Shown here: positions 1-7,720 of the stretch, piece by piece
Position numbering within the stretch: position 1 is the first letter of the stretch
How the letters are laid out: each line of letters begins with the position of its first letter
Assembly (NCBI GenBank): GCA_910587685.1
Contig: CAJUMY010000009.1
Coordinates: 1 to 64,000, forward strand
Direction: 5' to 3'
DNA length: 64,000 bases
From: an uncultured Christensenellaceae bacterium
GTDB lineage: Bacteria; Bacillota; Clostridia; Christensenellales; UBA3700
Translations under genes and position numbers: made by a program
The notes under the pieces: generated by a model
The model's input: only the letters and a program-made list of their open reading frames with translations
What the model was told of the DNA's origin: nothing
Database searches by the model: none

Positions 1-2452
1 GTACTCCGTTATTCTGCGAGTACTGCCAGTTCACGCTGTCTATGACTACGTTCTTAGCGCTGACGGTGAACTCCTGACGGGCTTCGCCGCCGTCTAATAG
101 ATAGTTCTTGTTATCCTTAGACGCGTCGTCCTTTAGCGTAGCTATGAGATAATACGTAGAAGGGCTGAGCTTGGACGCGTCGAGTTTATCGCCCGTAACG
201 GGTATCCTTACGCTCGGGTTTGCCGAATCGACGTATTCGAGCGTGAGCTTCACGTCGTCGCCATCTATCACGTTATTTCCTTCCGCTCCGAACTTGACGT
301 CGGAGCCTGCCTGCAAGAGGAAACCTCCGCTCGTTGACGTGAAATCTACTACTAGCGTCTTCTTCGTCACAGTTATAGTGAAGGTTCTAGGCGTTGTCAA
401 CTCTTCGGTAAAGTTAGACGTATTCCAACACCAATCGGTAGTCTTATCCGACTTTATCGACGCTATGACGTCGTAACTGCCCGCGTCGCGTACCGACAGG
501 CTCCAACCGTCGGCGTCGCTTCCTGTCAAGGTCACTCCTTCGGGAAGCGTAAGCGTCGCGTAGTTAGTCCAGTCGGACGAATAGCCCGAGAGCGCGAATG
601 TCTGCGCCGTTCCTATATACGCTTTACTGCTCTCCGCCGCGCTCACTATCGGGAGACGGCTCCTGTTGATAGTCACCGTACACGTAATATTATCCGCGTC
701 CTTTATGACGTAGTTGCCGTAGTATTCCGTCTTGTCAGTCGCAGACTTTACGAATATCGCCTTAGCGGTATACGTGCCTCGCATATTCGGCGCTACGTCT
801 ATCTGATCGAACTTCGTACCGTTCTCGGCAGTACCTGTGAATCTCGTCGCTATCACGGGTCTATCCGCGTAAATTTCGCTCTCACTTACAAACGCCGCGG
901 GAGTGAGTACTCCCGTATTCGTATTATACGACGGTTTACTGAGGGTTACCTCTTTAGGCGTAACTTTTATCTTGAACCACCTAACGGTGTCTGATTCCAT
1001 ATGCTCTGTATCGCTCGTATCGGGATCACCCTTGAACTTCGGCTTTCGAGACTCGTATAACGCCTCTTTTTCTTCTTCCGTTAGACTATTTTCGATAGCT
1101 TCCGCCTCGACTTCAGCCCTTACATCATCGAACCAATTCTGCTGAAGTTCGACCTTTACCCAGTATTCTCCCGCATTAATAGTACCTAATTCGGGATACG
1201 TTACCTTGATATATTCGTTCGTATGCTCGTACCACTTCTTATTGTACCAACTTATAGCTTTCGCGTCTGCCTCAGTCAACAATCTAAGAGTCTGGGATTC
1301 GCCGTTGTACGTCGTAGTCACGTCTTCCGGATTCTTTAACGTTATACCGGAATTTATGGCGCTTAAATTCAAGTGAATAGCGGGGCGGACGCCTTTGGTT
1401 TCATTTACACTGCGATTGCCAAAACCACTCGAGGCCAGTATTGCAGACGAGACACCGTGATTCTGCCAACTGCCGGATCGCAGCCAAGATTCATTTATTT
1501 CAGAAGAGTCAAATATAAGTTGTTCTATACTCAGCTTCCATATGGATGAAGTAGCCGCAGCTCCGGCCGTGCCCGTCTCGGAAATAGAAGGAAGCCATAT
1601 GTAGTCATTTCCCCATTCGTCATACCTATGTCCGCTAAACGTATCTGTAGGCTTGTACGGATTAGATGAATAAATACTATGCCAACCGCTAGGCAAGTCG
1701 CTGAGCGCGTCGTTTGGACAGTTATTCCAAGCAACTTGACGTCCTAACATTGTCTCGGTCTGCTGATACTTGATATTCTTAGGCTGTACTAGATACTTCT
1801 CTGCAAAGCTGTCCTTTCCACCCTGTGAGAAAAGATTCCAATCCTCATTACTAGCATCGAGAAGTACGTTGTTTCTTATTATACTTCTGCTATACGAGTT
1901 AGTTCCCTTAACAGTTGACTTATCAGAATAGTACTGCGACAACCCTTGACTGTTCGCCAAATATAGCGTCGCTATAACGCTTTCCTCTTCTTCGTCCTCA
2001 CCGACATTCGCGAGCGTCAAAGACGCGACCATCCATTCAAGTCCGCCAAGGGTTATGATGAAACCGTTATTCCTCTTCGTCTCGTCCGCTATCCTACTAT
2101 TGATAGTAGACGCGGGAACGACGTAATACTGCTCGCCTGCAAGCGCCGAAGGAGACTTCTTTCCGTACGTCTCCCAGTCGCCGGCTCCGTTTGTCTTTAC
2201 ATACTCTACAGGGTCATTATCCCCGAATAATTTCTCTACGAGATCGCTCACAACGTTAATATTAAAGTTTTTTCTATCTCTATCGTAAAGTTCCGCGCCA
2301 CCGCCTATCTGTGTCGCCGAGCTCGGATCGGCAAGAGCCGACACCCTATCAGGAAAAGCAAAGAACGCCGTCGCAATGAGCGACAACGCGAACACTATCA
2401 CCGTCATAACAACTATCAAGTTGTTGACCCTACTCCTTACCCTATTATTCAT
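1..2452 (-). CDS. Large secreted/surface protein, C-terminus beyond the window edge
   Basis: An open frame of 817 codons runs off the left edge, so the C-terminus is missing. The chosen start (MNNRVRSRVNNLIVV) has AAGGAG 12 bases upstream, a spacing used by other genes here. An in-frame ATG at 2563 would add 37 basic residues but has only a weak ribosome site. Residues about 11-35 form one hydrophobic segment ending 'FPDRVSA', a signal peptide or anchor. Residues about 100-370 look like the DUF6273-type domain of clostridial surface proteins: 'DYIWLPS', then 'SWLRSGSW', then 'GVRPAIHLNLSAI'. The rest reads as tandem beta-rich, Ig-like or MBG-like units (first one starting 'TTTYNGESQTL'), fitting a long adhesin or wall protein. 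It may be phase-variable, because inverted recombination-like sites lie just upstream. Exact ligand and anchoring are unknown. Confidence 0.8.
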   Translation of the reverse strand, partial: MNNRVRSRVNNLIVVMTVIVFALSLIATAFFAFPDRVSALADPSSATQIGGGAELYDRDRKNFNINVVSDLVEKLFGDNDPVEYVKTNGAGDWETYGKKSPSALAGEQYYVVPASTINSRIADETKRNNGFIITLGGLEWMVASLTLANVGEDEEEESVIATLYLANSQGLSQYYSDKSTVKGTNSYSRSIIRNNVLLDASNEDWNLFSQGGKDSFAEKYLVQPKNIKYQQTETMLGRQVAWNNCPNDALSDLPSGWHSIYSSNPYKPTDTFSGHRYDEWGNDYIWLPSISETGTAGAAATSSIWKLSIEQLIFDSSEINESWLRSGSWQNHGVSSAILASSGFGNRSVNETKGVRPAIHLNLSAINSGITLKNPEDVTTTYNGESQTLRLLTEADAKAISWYNKKWYEHTNEYIKVTYPELGTINAGEYWVKVELQQNWFDDVRAEVEAEAIENSLTEEEKEALYESRKPKFKGDPDTSDTEHMESDTVRWFKIKVTPKEVTLSKPSYNTNTGVLTPAAFVSESEIYADRPVIATRFTGTAENGTKFDQIDVAPNMRGTYTAKAIFVKSATDKTEYYGNYVIKDADNITCTVTINRSRLPIVSAAESSKAYIGTAQTFALSGYSSDWTNYATLTLPEGVTLTGSDADGWSLSVRDAGSYDVIASIKSDKTTDWCWNTSNFTEELTTPRTFTITVTKKTLVVDFTSTSGGFLLQAGSDVKFGAEGNNVIDGDDVKLTLEYVDSANPSVRIPVTGDKLDASKLSPSTYYLIATLKDDASKDNKNYLLDGGEARQEFTVSAKNVVIDSVNWQYSQNNGV

Positions 2453-2580
2453 AGTTTTTCTGCGCTCCTTTTTCTTCTTAACTTTCGTATGCGTAGTTCC
2501 TTCCCTATAACTTTTGAAGAAACAAAATGAAGGTAAACCAAAATTTACCTTTGAAATTGCCATTTTTACCGTAACTATGA

Positions 2581-2607
2581 GTACATCTCCTACAACAAGA
2601 GATGTAC
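2581..2607. repeat. Left copy of inverted recombination-like element
   Basis: Dyad-symmetric element: arm GTACATCTC, asymmetric centre, arm GAGATGTAC. It matches the right copy at 2738-2764 only in inverted orientation, apart from one substitution and the outermost bases. It lies in the 5' region of the surface-protein gene. Confidence 0.75.
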
Positions 2608-2686
2608 AATCTGAATAATTTTGGGTATATTGGAATATAAAATTTACGCTTCTTCGTATAATTGCTACAAAAACTGCAAAAACTAT

Positions 2687-2714
2687 TGACTTTCTTACAT
2701 AAAATATTTAATAT
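2687..2714 (+). promoter_or_regulatory. Promoter-like sequence inside the candidate inverton, pointing away from the surface gene
   Basis: TTGACT and TAATAT are separated by about 16 bases on the plus strand. In the present orientation transcription would head to the right, away from the surface-protein gene. If the segment were flipped it would drive that gene. Confidence 0.4.
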
Positions 2715-2737
2715 GTTACTGTATAGATTATATGAAA

Positions 2738-2764
2738 ATACATCTCTTGTTGTAAGAGATGTAT
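2738..2764. repeat. Right copy of inverted recombination-like element
   Basis: Dyad-symmetric element: arms ATACATCTCTT / AAGAGATGTAT around a five-base centre. It is the reverse-complement partner of 2581-2607. No thymine run typical of an intrinsic terminator follows on either strand. Confidence 0.75.
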
Positions 2765-2990
2765 TTATCTTCTATTTCATATTTTTGGCAAAGCCGAGAA
2801 CGGTAGCCGTCGCAATCAAATCTTTTATCCTCTAGTAAAAACTATATAATTATTAAATCAATATGATATAAATAATATAATACGCGTCTTTAACGTATTC
2901 ATTAAATCCTAACTAATTTTATAGATTATGGATATTAAAATCATATATTTATTAAAAGTCTGATTCAATAATATATAGAATAGCATTATC
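2765..2990. other. AT-rich intergenic stretch, nothing recognised
   Basis: No open frame with a ribosome site, no tRNA-like fold and no clear promoter was seen between the right inverted element and the leu-operon terminator. Confidence 0.6.
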
Positions 2991-3038
2991 GAATAAAAAA
3001 ACGAAACGATATGACCTGACTCGATCATACCGTTTCGC
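2991..3038 (-). terminator. Intrinsic terminator of the cimA-leuCDB operon
   Basis: On the minus strand a 13-14 bp stem (GCGAAACGGTATGA with TCATATCGTTTCG) with a roughly 10-base loop is followed by seven thymines. It lies about 50 bases after the leuB stop codon. Confidence 0.85.
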
Positions 3039-3088
3039 TCTAATATATTCGCAATCATCCAACAGCAGTCGCTATGAACCGCAGGAAA

Positions 3089-4153
3089 TCAAAGGTTCTC
3101 TATAACGACCTTAGTCATTTCGCTACACTTCAAAGCCTTCTCTCCCTTCTTAGCTATGTCGCCCGTCCTGTAGCCCTTGTCAAGAACTCTCTCGACGGCT
3201 CTCTCGATAGCGTTAGCCTCTTCGTCAAGATCGAACGAAAGTCTGAGCATAAGAGCGGCGGAAAGTATCGTCGCGAGCGGATTGGCTATATCCTGACCTG
3301 CAATATCGGGGGCAGAACCGTGGATAGGCTCGTACATTCCTCTCGTTCCATCGCCTAACGACGCGGAAGATAGCAGTCCTATCGAACCTGTGAGCTGAGA
3401 CGCTTCGTCCGAAAGGATATCGCCGAAAATATTGTTGGTAACTATCACGTCGAACTGAGACGGGTTCTTGATGAGCTGCATAGCCGCATTATCCACGAGC
3501 ATATCGGTAACGGTAACGTCGGGATATTCTTTAGCTATCTCGTGGACCGTCTCTCTCCAAAGCCGCGAACTCTCGAGAACGTTGGCTTTGTCAATGCTGA
3601 TAACTCTCTTGGAACGCTTTCTTGCGAGCTCGAACGCCTGTCTCGCTATCCTCTCCACCTCGTATCTGCTATACTGTTCGGTGTCGTACGCGGTATTACC
3701 GTCGTCCTTTCTGCCCCTCTCTCCGAAATAACAGCCGCCGATAAGCTCTCTCATAATGACAAGATCTACTCCGCCAGTCGCGATATCGCTTCTCAACGGG
3801 CAGGAATCTTTAAGACAGTCGTAGAGCTTCGCAGGTCTGATATTGGTATAGAGTCCGAGCGCCTTCCTTATGCCGAGAAGAGCCTTCTCGGGTCTTACGT
3901 TGCCGGGGAGCTTATCCCATTTCGGACCGCCGACCGCGCCGAGCAGTACGCTATCGCTGTTAAGACAGCCCTCGACGGTCTCCTTAGGAAGAGGCTCGCC
4001 CGTCTTGTCTATCGCGTTACCGCCGGCAAGATATTTATTGAAAACGAACTCGTGACCGAATCTCTCGCCGACCTTTTTCATTACCTCTATAGCAGAGCCT
4101 ACTATCTCCGGACCTATTCCGTCGCCCTCTATTACAGCTATATTGTATCTCAT
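3089..4153 (-). CDS. leuB: 3-isopropylmalate dehydrogenase
   Basis: Oxidatively decarboxylates 3-isopropylmalate in leucine synthesis; in the citramalate route the same enzyme acts on 3-methylmalate to give 2-oxobutanoate for isoleucine. The protein is 354 residues, full length for the family. It starts 'YNIAVIEGDGIGPEI', carries the substrate region 'RELIGGCYFGERG', the catalytic Lys/Asp segments ('IDKANVLESSRLWR', 'NNIFGDILSDEASQ') and the NAD-binding 'EPIHGSAPDIAGQ'. Its ATG shares one base with the leuD stop (TAATG), and GGAGG lies inside the end of leuD, so translation is coupled. It is the last gene of cimA-leuC-leuD-leuB. Confidence 0.97.
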   Translation of the reverse strand: MRYNIAVIEGDGIGPEIVGSAIEVMKKVGERFGHEFVFNKYLAGGNAIDKTGEPLPKETVEGCLNSDSVLLGAVGGPKWDKLPGNVRPEKALLGIRKALGLYTNIRPAKLYDCLKDSCPLRSDIATGGVDLVIMRELIGGCYFGERGRKDDGNTAYDTEQYSRYEVERIARQAFELARKRSKRVISIDKANVLESSRLWRETVHEIAKEYPDVTVTDMLVDNAAMQLIKNPSQFDVIVTNNIFGDILSDEASQLTGSIGLLSSASLGDGTRGMYEPIHGSAPDIAGQDIANPLATILSAALMLRLSFDLDEEANAIERAVERVLDKGYRTGDIAKKGEKALKCSEMTKVVIENL

Positions 4154-4632
4154 TATCTATTACCTCCAAGCGATCTCATGAGTCCGCCCTTTTCTATTAT
4201 ATTCTGCAAAAACGGCGGGAACGGCGGGAATGAGTACTCCTTGCCCTTAGTCGTATTGACGAGTATGCCGTCTGCGAAATCTATCTCGATAACGTCGCCT
4301 TCGTCTATATCCGCGTCGCACTCTATGATGGGAAGTCCGATATTGATAGCGTTCCTATAGAATATCCTAGCGAAACTCTTTGCGACAACGCACGCGATAC
4401 CGCTCGTCTTTATCGCGAGCGGAGCGTGTTCTCTCGACGAACCGCAACCGAAATTGTCGCCTGCGACTATAACGTCGCCCTTTTTAACTCTCTTGACGAA
4501 AGTCTTGTCAATATCCTCCATGCAGTGAGCGGCAAGCTCCTCCGCGTTGGAAGTGTTGAGATACCTTGCGGGTATAATGACGTCGGTATCGACGTTATTT
4601 CCGTACTTTATAACATCAGCCTTTATCTTCAT
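4153..4632 (-). CDS. leuD: 3-isopropylmalate dehydratase small subunit
   Basis: Swivel-domain subunit that pairs with LeuC to isomerise 2-isopropylmalate to 3-isopropylmalate, and citramalate to 3-methylmalate in the CimA pathway. The protein is 159 residues, the short LeuD type typical of Clostridia and archaea. The signature 'GDNFGCGSSREHAPLAIK' is intact, as is 'NTDVIIPARYLNT' near the start. It lies three bases after leuC and overlaps leuB by one base, so the three isomerase/dehydrogenase genes form a tight translational unit. Confidence 0.97.
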   Translation of the reverse strand: MKIKADVIKYGNNVDTDVIIPARYLNTSNAEELAAHCMEDIDKTFVKRVKKGDVIVAGDNFGCGSSREHAPLAIKTSGIACVVAKSFARIFYRNAINIGLPIIECDADIDEGDVIEIDFADGILVNTTKGKEYSFPPFPPFLQNIIEKGGLMRSLGGNR

Positions 4633-4635
4633 ATA

Positions 4636-5904
4636 TCATTCCTCCATAGTATCGGGCGTAGCGATATAACCTGCTACTGCCGAAGCCGCCGCAACCTCGG
4701 GGCTTGCGAGATAGACTTCGCTCTCGACGTGACCCATACGTCCAACGAAATTTCGGTTAGTCGTAGAAACGCATCTCTCGCCCTTTGCCAGTATTCCCAT
4801 ATGTCCGCCGAGACACGGTCCGCAAGTAGGCGCGGATACGATAGCACCCGCCTCTACGAACGCCTTGAGATAACCTCTCTCTATAGACTCGAGATATATC
4901 CTCTGAGTTGCGGGAATAATGATACATCTAACGCCCTTTTTGACCTTCCTGCCCTTGAGTATCTCATACGCTTTCTCCATATCGGAGATCCTGCCGTTAG
5001 TACACGAACCGATAACGACCTGATCTATATATACCTTTTCGGACAGCTCCTCGACTACTCTCGTATTCTCGGGAAGGTGCGGGAAAGCCACCGTTGACTT
5101 TATCTTAGAAAGATCTATCTCGTATACCGCGTCGTATTCTGCGTCATCGTCCGCGGCAAATATTCTCGGCTCTTTAGCGCTATGCTCTTTGACGTACTCG
5201 AGAGTCTTTTCGTCAACGGGGAATATGCCGTTCTTAGCTCCCGCTTCGATAGCCATATTGCAGATACAGAATCTGTCGTCCATACTGAGATGCTTGACGC
5301 CTTCGCCGCTAAACTCCATAGACTTATAAAGCGCGCCGTCGACGCCTATCATACCTATGATATGTAGAATAACGTCCTTTCCGCTGACGTTTTTGCCGAG
5401 TTTCCCGCGAAGGTCGAACTTTATCGCGGACGGAGTCTTGAACCAAGCCTTACCGTAACTCATACCTGCCGCCATATCGGTAGAACCTACTCCCGTCGAG
5501 AACGCTCCGAGAGCGCCGTACGTACAAGTATGGCTGTCGGCGCCTATTACCGTATCGCCACAAACGACCAATCCTTTCTCGGGCAAAAGCGCGTGCTCGA
5601 TGCCGACCTCTCCGACGTCGTAGAAATTCTTAATATTCTTCTCTTTCGCGAACTCTCTCACGGCTTTGCACTGCTCCGCCGCTTTGATGTCCTTATTCGG
5701 CGTGAAGTGATCGAGTACGAGCGAAATCTTTTCGTCGCTGAAAACGCAATCGCAACCGGCTTTCTTGAACTCATTGATAGCTACCGGCGACGTTATGTCG
5801 TTGCCGAGCACCATATCGAGATCCGCCATAATCATATCTCCTGCTTTCAGGGTCTTGTTCCCCGAATGGTAAGCAAGAATTTTTTGAGTCATAGTCATTC
5901 CCAT
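4636..5904 (-). CDS. leuC: 3-isopropylmalate dehydratase large subunit
   Basis: Aconitase-family [4Fe-4S] subunit of isopropylmalate isomerase. Its 422 residues fit the shorter archaeal/clostridial LeuC class. Cluster ligands are visible in 'IGSCTNGR' and 'PTCGPCLGGH', with the substrate region 'GADSHTCTYGALGAFSTGVG'. The start at 5904 has AAGGAG ten bases upstream and sits one base after the cimA stop. The N-terminal 'MGMTMTQKILAYH' has further Met codons, so the true start could be four residues later. This class often also accepts citramalate, consistent with the upstream cimA. Confidence 0.97.
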   Translation of the reverse strand: MGMTMTQKILAYHSGNKTLKAGDMIMADLDMVLGNDITSPVAINEFKKAGCDCVFSDEKISLVLDHFTPNKDIKAAEQCKAVREFAKEKNIKNFYDVGEVGIEHALLPEKGLVVCGDTVIGADSHTCTYGALGAFSTGVGSTDMAAGMSYGKAWFKTPSAIKFDLRGKLGKNVSGKDVILHIIGMIGVDGALYKSMEFSGEGVKHLSMDDRFCICNMAIEAGAKNGIFPVDEKTLEYVKEHSAKEPRIFAADDDAEYDAVYEIDLSKIKSTVAFPHLPENTRVVEELSEKVYIDQVVIGSCTNGRISDMEKAYEILKGRKVKKGVRCIIIPATQRIYLESIERGYLKAFVEAGAIVSAPTCGPCLGGHMGILAKGERCVSTTNRNFVGRMGHVESEVYLASPEVAAASAVAGYIATPDTMEE

Positions 5905-5905
5905 A

Positions 5906-7462
5906 CTATATATTCTCCTTACTTAAATAATATTCTATCGAATCCACAAGCGCTGACCAGCTTGCTTCTATAATATCGGTAGATACACCGACCGTTGTCC
6001 ATCTCTTTCCGTCCGTTCCGCTCTCGATGAGTACTCTGACTTTCGAGCCTGTGGCGCTGCCCGTGTCGAGAACTCTGACCTTATAGTCGACGAGCTCCAC
6101 CTTCTCAAGCGACGGATAGAATACCTTGAGCGCCTTCCTCAACGCCGTATCGAGAGCGTTGACGGGACCGTTGCCCTGCGCCGCGCTCACCTCGCATACG
6201 TCGCCTACCGATATCTTGACGAACGCGAAGGAATTCCTTTCGCCCTCGGGAGCGGGACACTCCTCGTTCGTCTTGTACATGACGAGCTTGAAATGCTCCT
6301 TAAACTCCCCCATCATCCTCTTGACCAAAAGCTCGAAACTTGCGTCGGCGCCTTCGAACTGATAACCGTACGCTTCGAGTTCCTTTAGCTTCGCAAGTAT
6401 TTCGCCGAGTATAGGGTCGTCCTTTTCCACGTCGTTGGAAATATTCTTAAGTTTTAATAACAGAGCGTTCTTGCCGCTGACTTCCGATAGCAAAAATCTC
6501 CGCCTGTTGCCGACGCTCTCGGGACGAACGTGCTCGAACGACTCCGAAAGTTTATTAACGCCGTCGATGTGCATACCGCCTTTATGAGCGAACGCGGAAG
6601 AACCGACGTAAGGTTTCCTTTTGTCAATAGCGACATTGCTTATCTCTCCGACGGCTCTCGAGAGCGACGTCAAAGACTCTATCTTAGACGAAGTATCTAT
6701 GCCCAGCTTCAAATTGAGATTGGCTATAACGCTGATAAGGTCGGTGTTTCCGCACCTTTCGCCTATCCCGTTGACGGTTCCCTGAATATGCTCGGCGCCC
6801 GCTTTAACCGCGATACATGCGTTAGCAACGGCGCAACCCGTATCGTTATGGAAATGCGTTCCTATCCTTACGCCCCCAAATCTCCCGACTACATCCTTCG
6901 TGATAGCGTATATCTCGTCGGGCATAGTGCCGCCGTTCGTATCGCAAAGACACACCGTATCGGCGCCGCTGAGGATCGCCTTCTCGACTACTTTGAGCGC
7001 GTACTCGGGACTGTCCTTATAGCCGTCGTAAAAGTGCTCCGCGTCGAATATGACCTCTTTCCCGAAAGACTTTACGAATCTTACCGTGTCGCCGACCATT
7101 TCGATATTCTCATCGAGCGAAACCTTGAGTATATCTTGAACGTGCATCTTCGAGCACTTGCCGAATATCGCAACGCAGGGAGTATCGGCGCCGATAAGAG
7201 CCTTGAGCCCTTCGTCGTCCTCCGCCATAACGCCCTTTCTTCTCGTACTGCCGAAGGCGACGAGACGCGCTCTTAATAGCCTCAATTTCTTAGCCTCTTT
7301 GAAAAACTCCGCGTCTTTGGGATTGGAGAAAGGATTTCCCGCCTCGATGAGATCGACGCCGAAATTATCGAGAGCATTGACTATCTTCATCTTATCGCTT
7401 AACGAAAAAGATATTCCCTCGCATTGCGCTCCGTCGCGGAGCGTCGTATCCAATATCTCCAT
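5906..7462 (-). CDS. cimA: (R)-citramalate synthase
   Basis: Condenses pyruvate and acetyl-CoA to citramalate, the first step of threonine-independent isoleucine synthesis. The 518-residue protein has an HMGL-like TIM barrel starting 'ILDTTLRDGAQCEGISF', metal/substrate motif 'GTHFHNDTGCAVAN', a linker and the C-terminal LeuA-type dimerisation/allosteric domain ('SSAFAHKGGMHIDGV', then a regulatory domain from about 385). Early features and length fit the CimA/TIGR00977 group better than leuA. Confusion with 2-isopropylmalate synthase is possible, since specificity rests on a few pocket residues. Start ATG has CGGAGG four bases upstream. It heads leuCDB with gaps of 1-3 bases; no separate leuA is in the window. 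Confidence 0.88.
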   Translation of the reverse strand: MEILDTTLRDGAQCEGISFSLSDKMKIVNALDNFGVDLIEAGNPFSNPKDAEFFKEAKKLRLLRARLVAFGSTRRKGVMAEDDEGLKALIGADTPCVAIFGKCSKMHVQDILKVSLDENIEMVGDTVRFVKSFGKEVIFDAEHFYDGYKDSPEYALKVVEKAILSGADTVCLCDTNGGTMPDEIYAITKDVVGRFGGVRIGTHFHNDTGCAVANACIAVKAGAEHIQGTVNGIGERCGNTDLISVIANLNLKLGIDTSSKIESLTSLSRAVGEISNVAIDKRKPYVGSSAFAHKGGMHIDGVNKLSESFEHVRPESVGNRRRFLLSEVSGKNALLLKLKNISNDVEKDDPILGEILAKLKELEAYGYQFEGADASFELLVKRMMGEFKEHFKLVMYKTNEECPAPEGERNSFAFVKISVGDVCEVSAAQGNGPVNALDTALRKALKVFYPSLEKVELVDYKVRVLDTGSATGSKVRVLIESGTDGKRWTTVGVSTDIIEASWSALVDSIEYYLSKENI

Positions 7463-7720
7463 AAAACCTCCGAATATGTATATCGAAATCTATATATTGC
7501 TCATCAGATCCGATCAAATGAAAACCGTAGTATCGAACTGTTTTTATAAGCTGAAAAGTCGACTTTTCAGTGTTTTTGTCAAAACCGAAACGACGATTTT
7601 CGCTGAAAAGCCGATAACGTAAAGTTAGCTATATCGAACTTTCCCGAAAGTATTTTTATATATTATAACATATTATAATGAAAATACATATCATTCCGAA
7701 ACGTTTTTTCGATTTTTTCT
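7463..7720 (-). promoter_or_regulatory. ilvB-cimA intergenic region with a 20-bp perfect palindrome
   Basis: The 258-base gap holds the perfect palindrome CTGAAAAGTCGACTTTTCAG at 7551-7570 and a further CTTTTCAGC half-copy about 40 bases towards ilvB. A TTGACA hexamer sits just upstream of the palindrome on the minus strand but lacks a good -10 at normal spacing. The palindrome is followed by a short T run only on the plus strand, so it does not look like an ilvB terminator. An operator for cimA-leuCDB is the likeliest reading, with low certainty. Confidence 0.4.

Larger units (their letters stand above)
2581..2764. promoter_or_regulatory. Candidate invertible promoter segment (inverton)
   Basis: Two elements, at 2581-2607 and 2738-2764, bound a 130-base AT-rich segment directly upstream of the surface-protein gene. 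Each has inverted arms (TACATCTC / GAGATGTA) around a short asymmetric core. The core reads TACAACA in the left copy and TGTTGTA in the right, so the two copies are reverse complements of each other, matching at 24 of 25 positions. Paired arms around an asymmetric 6-8 base core, in inverted orientation, is the architecture of tyrosine-recombinase inversion sites. The best promoter-like sequence inside points away from the gene, which would be an OFF state. No recombinase gene is in the window. The inverton reading is inference. Confidence 0.5.

Noticed and set aside
171..1145. Plus-strand frames inside the surface-protein gene
   Set aside because: They are antisense to one continuous 817-codon frame with coherent domains and lack start signals.
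7551..7580. Palindrome as the ilvB terminator
   Set aside because: The T run follows it only on the plus strand, opposite to ilvB transcription.
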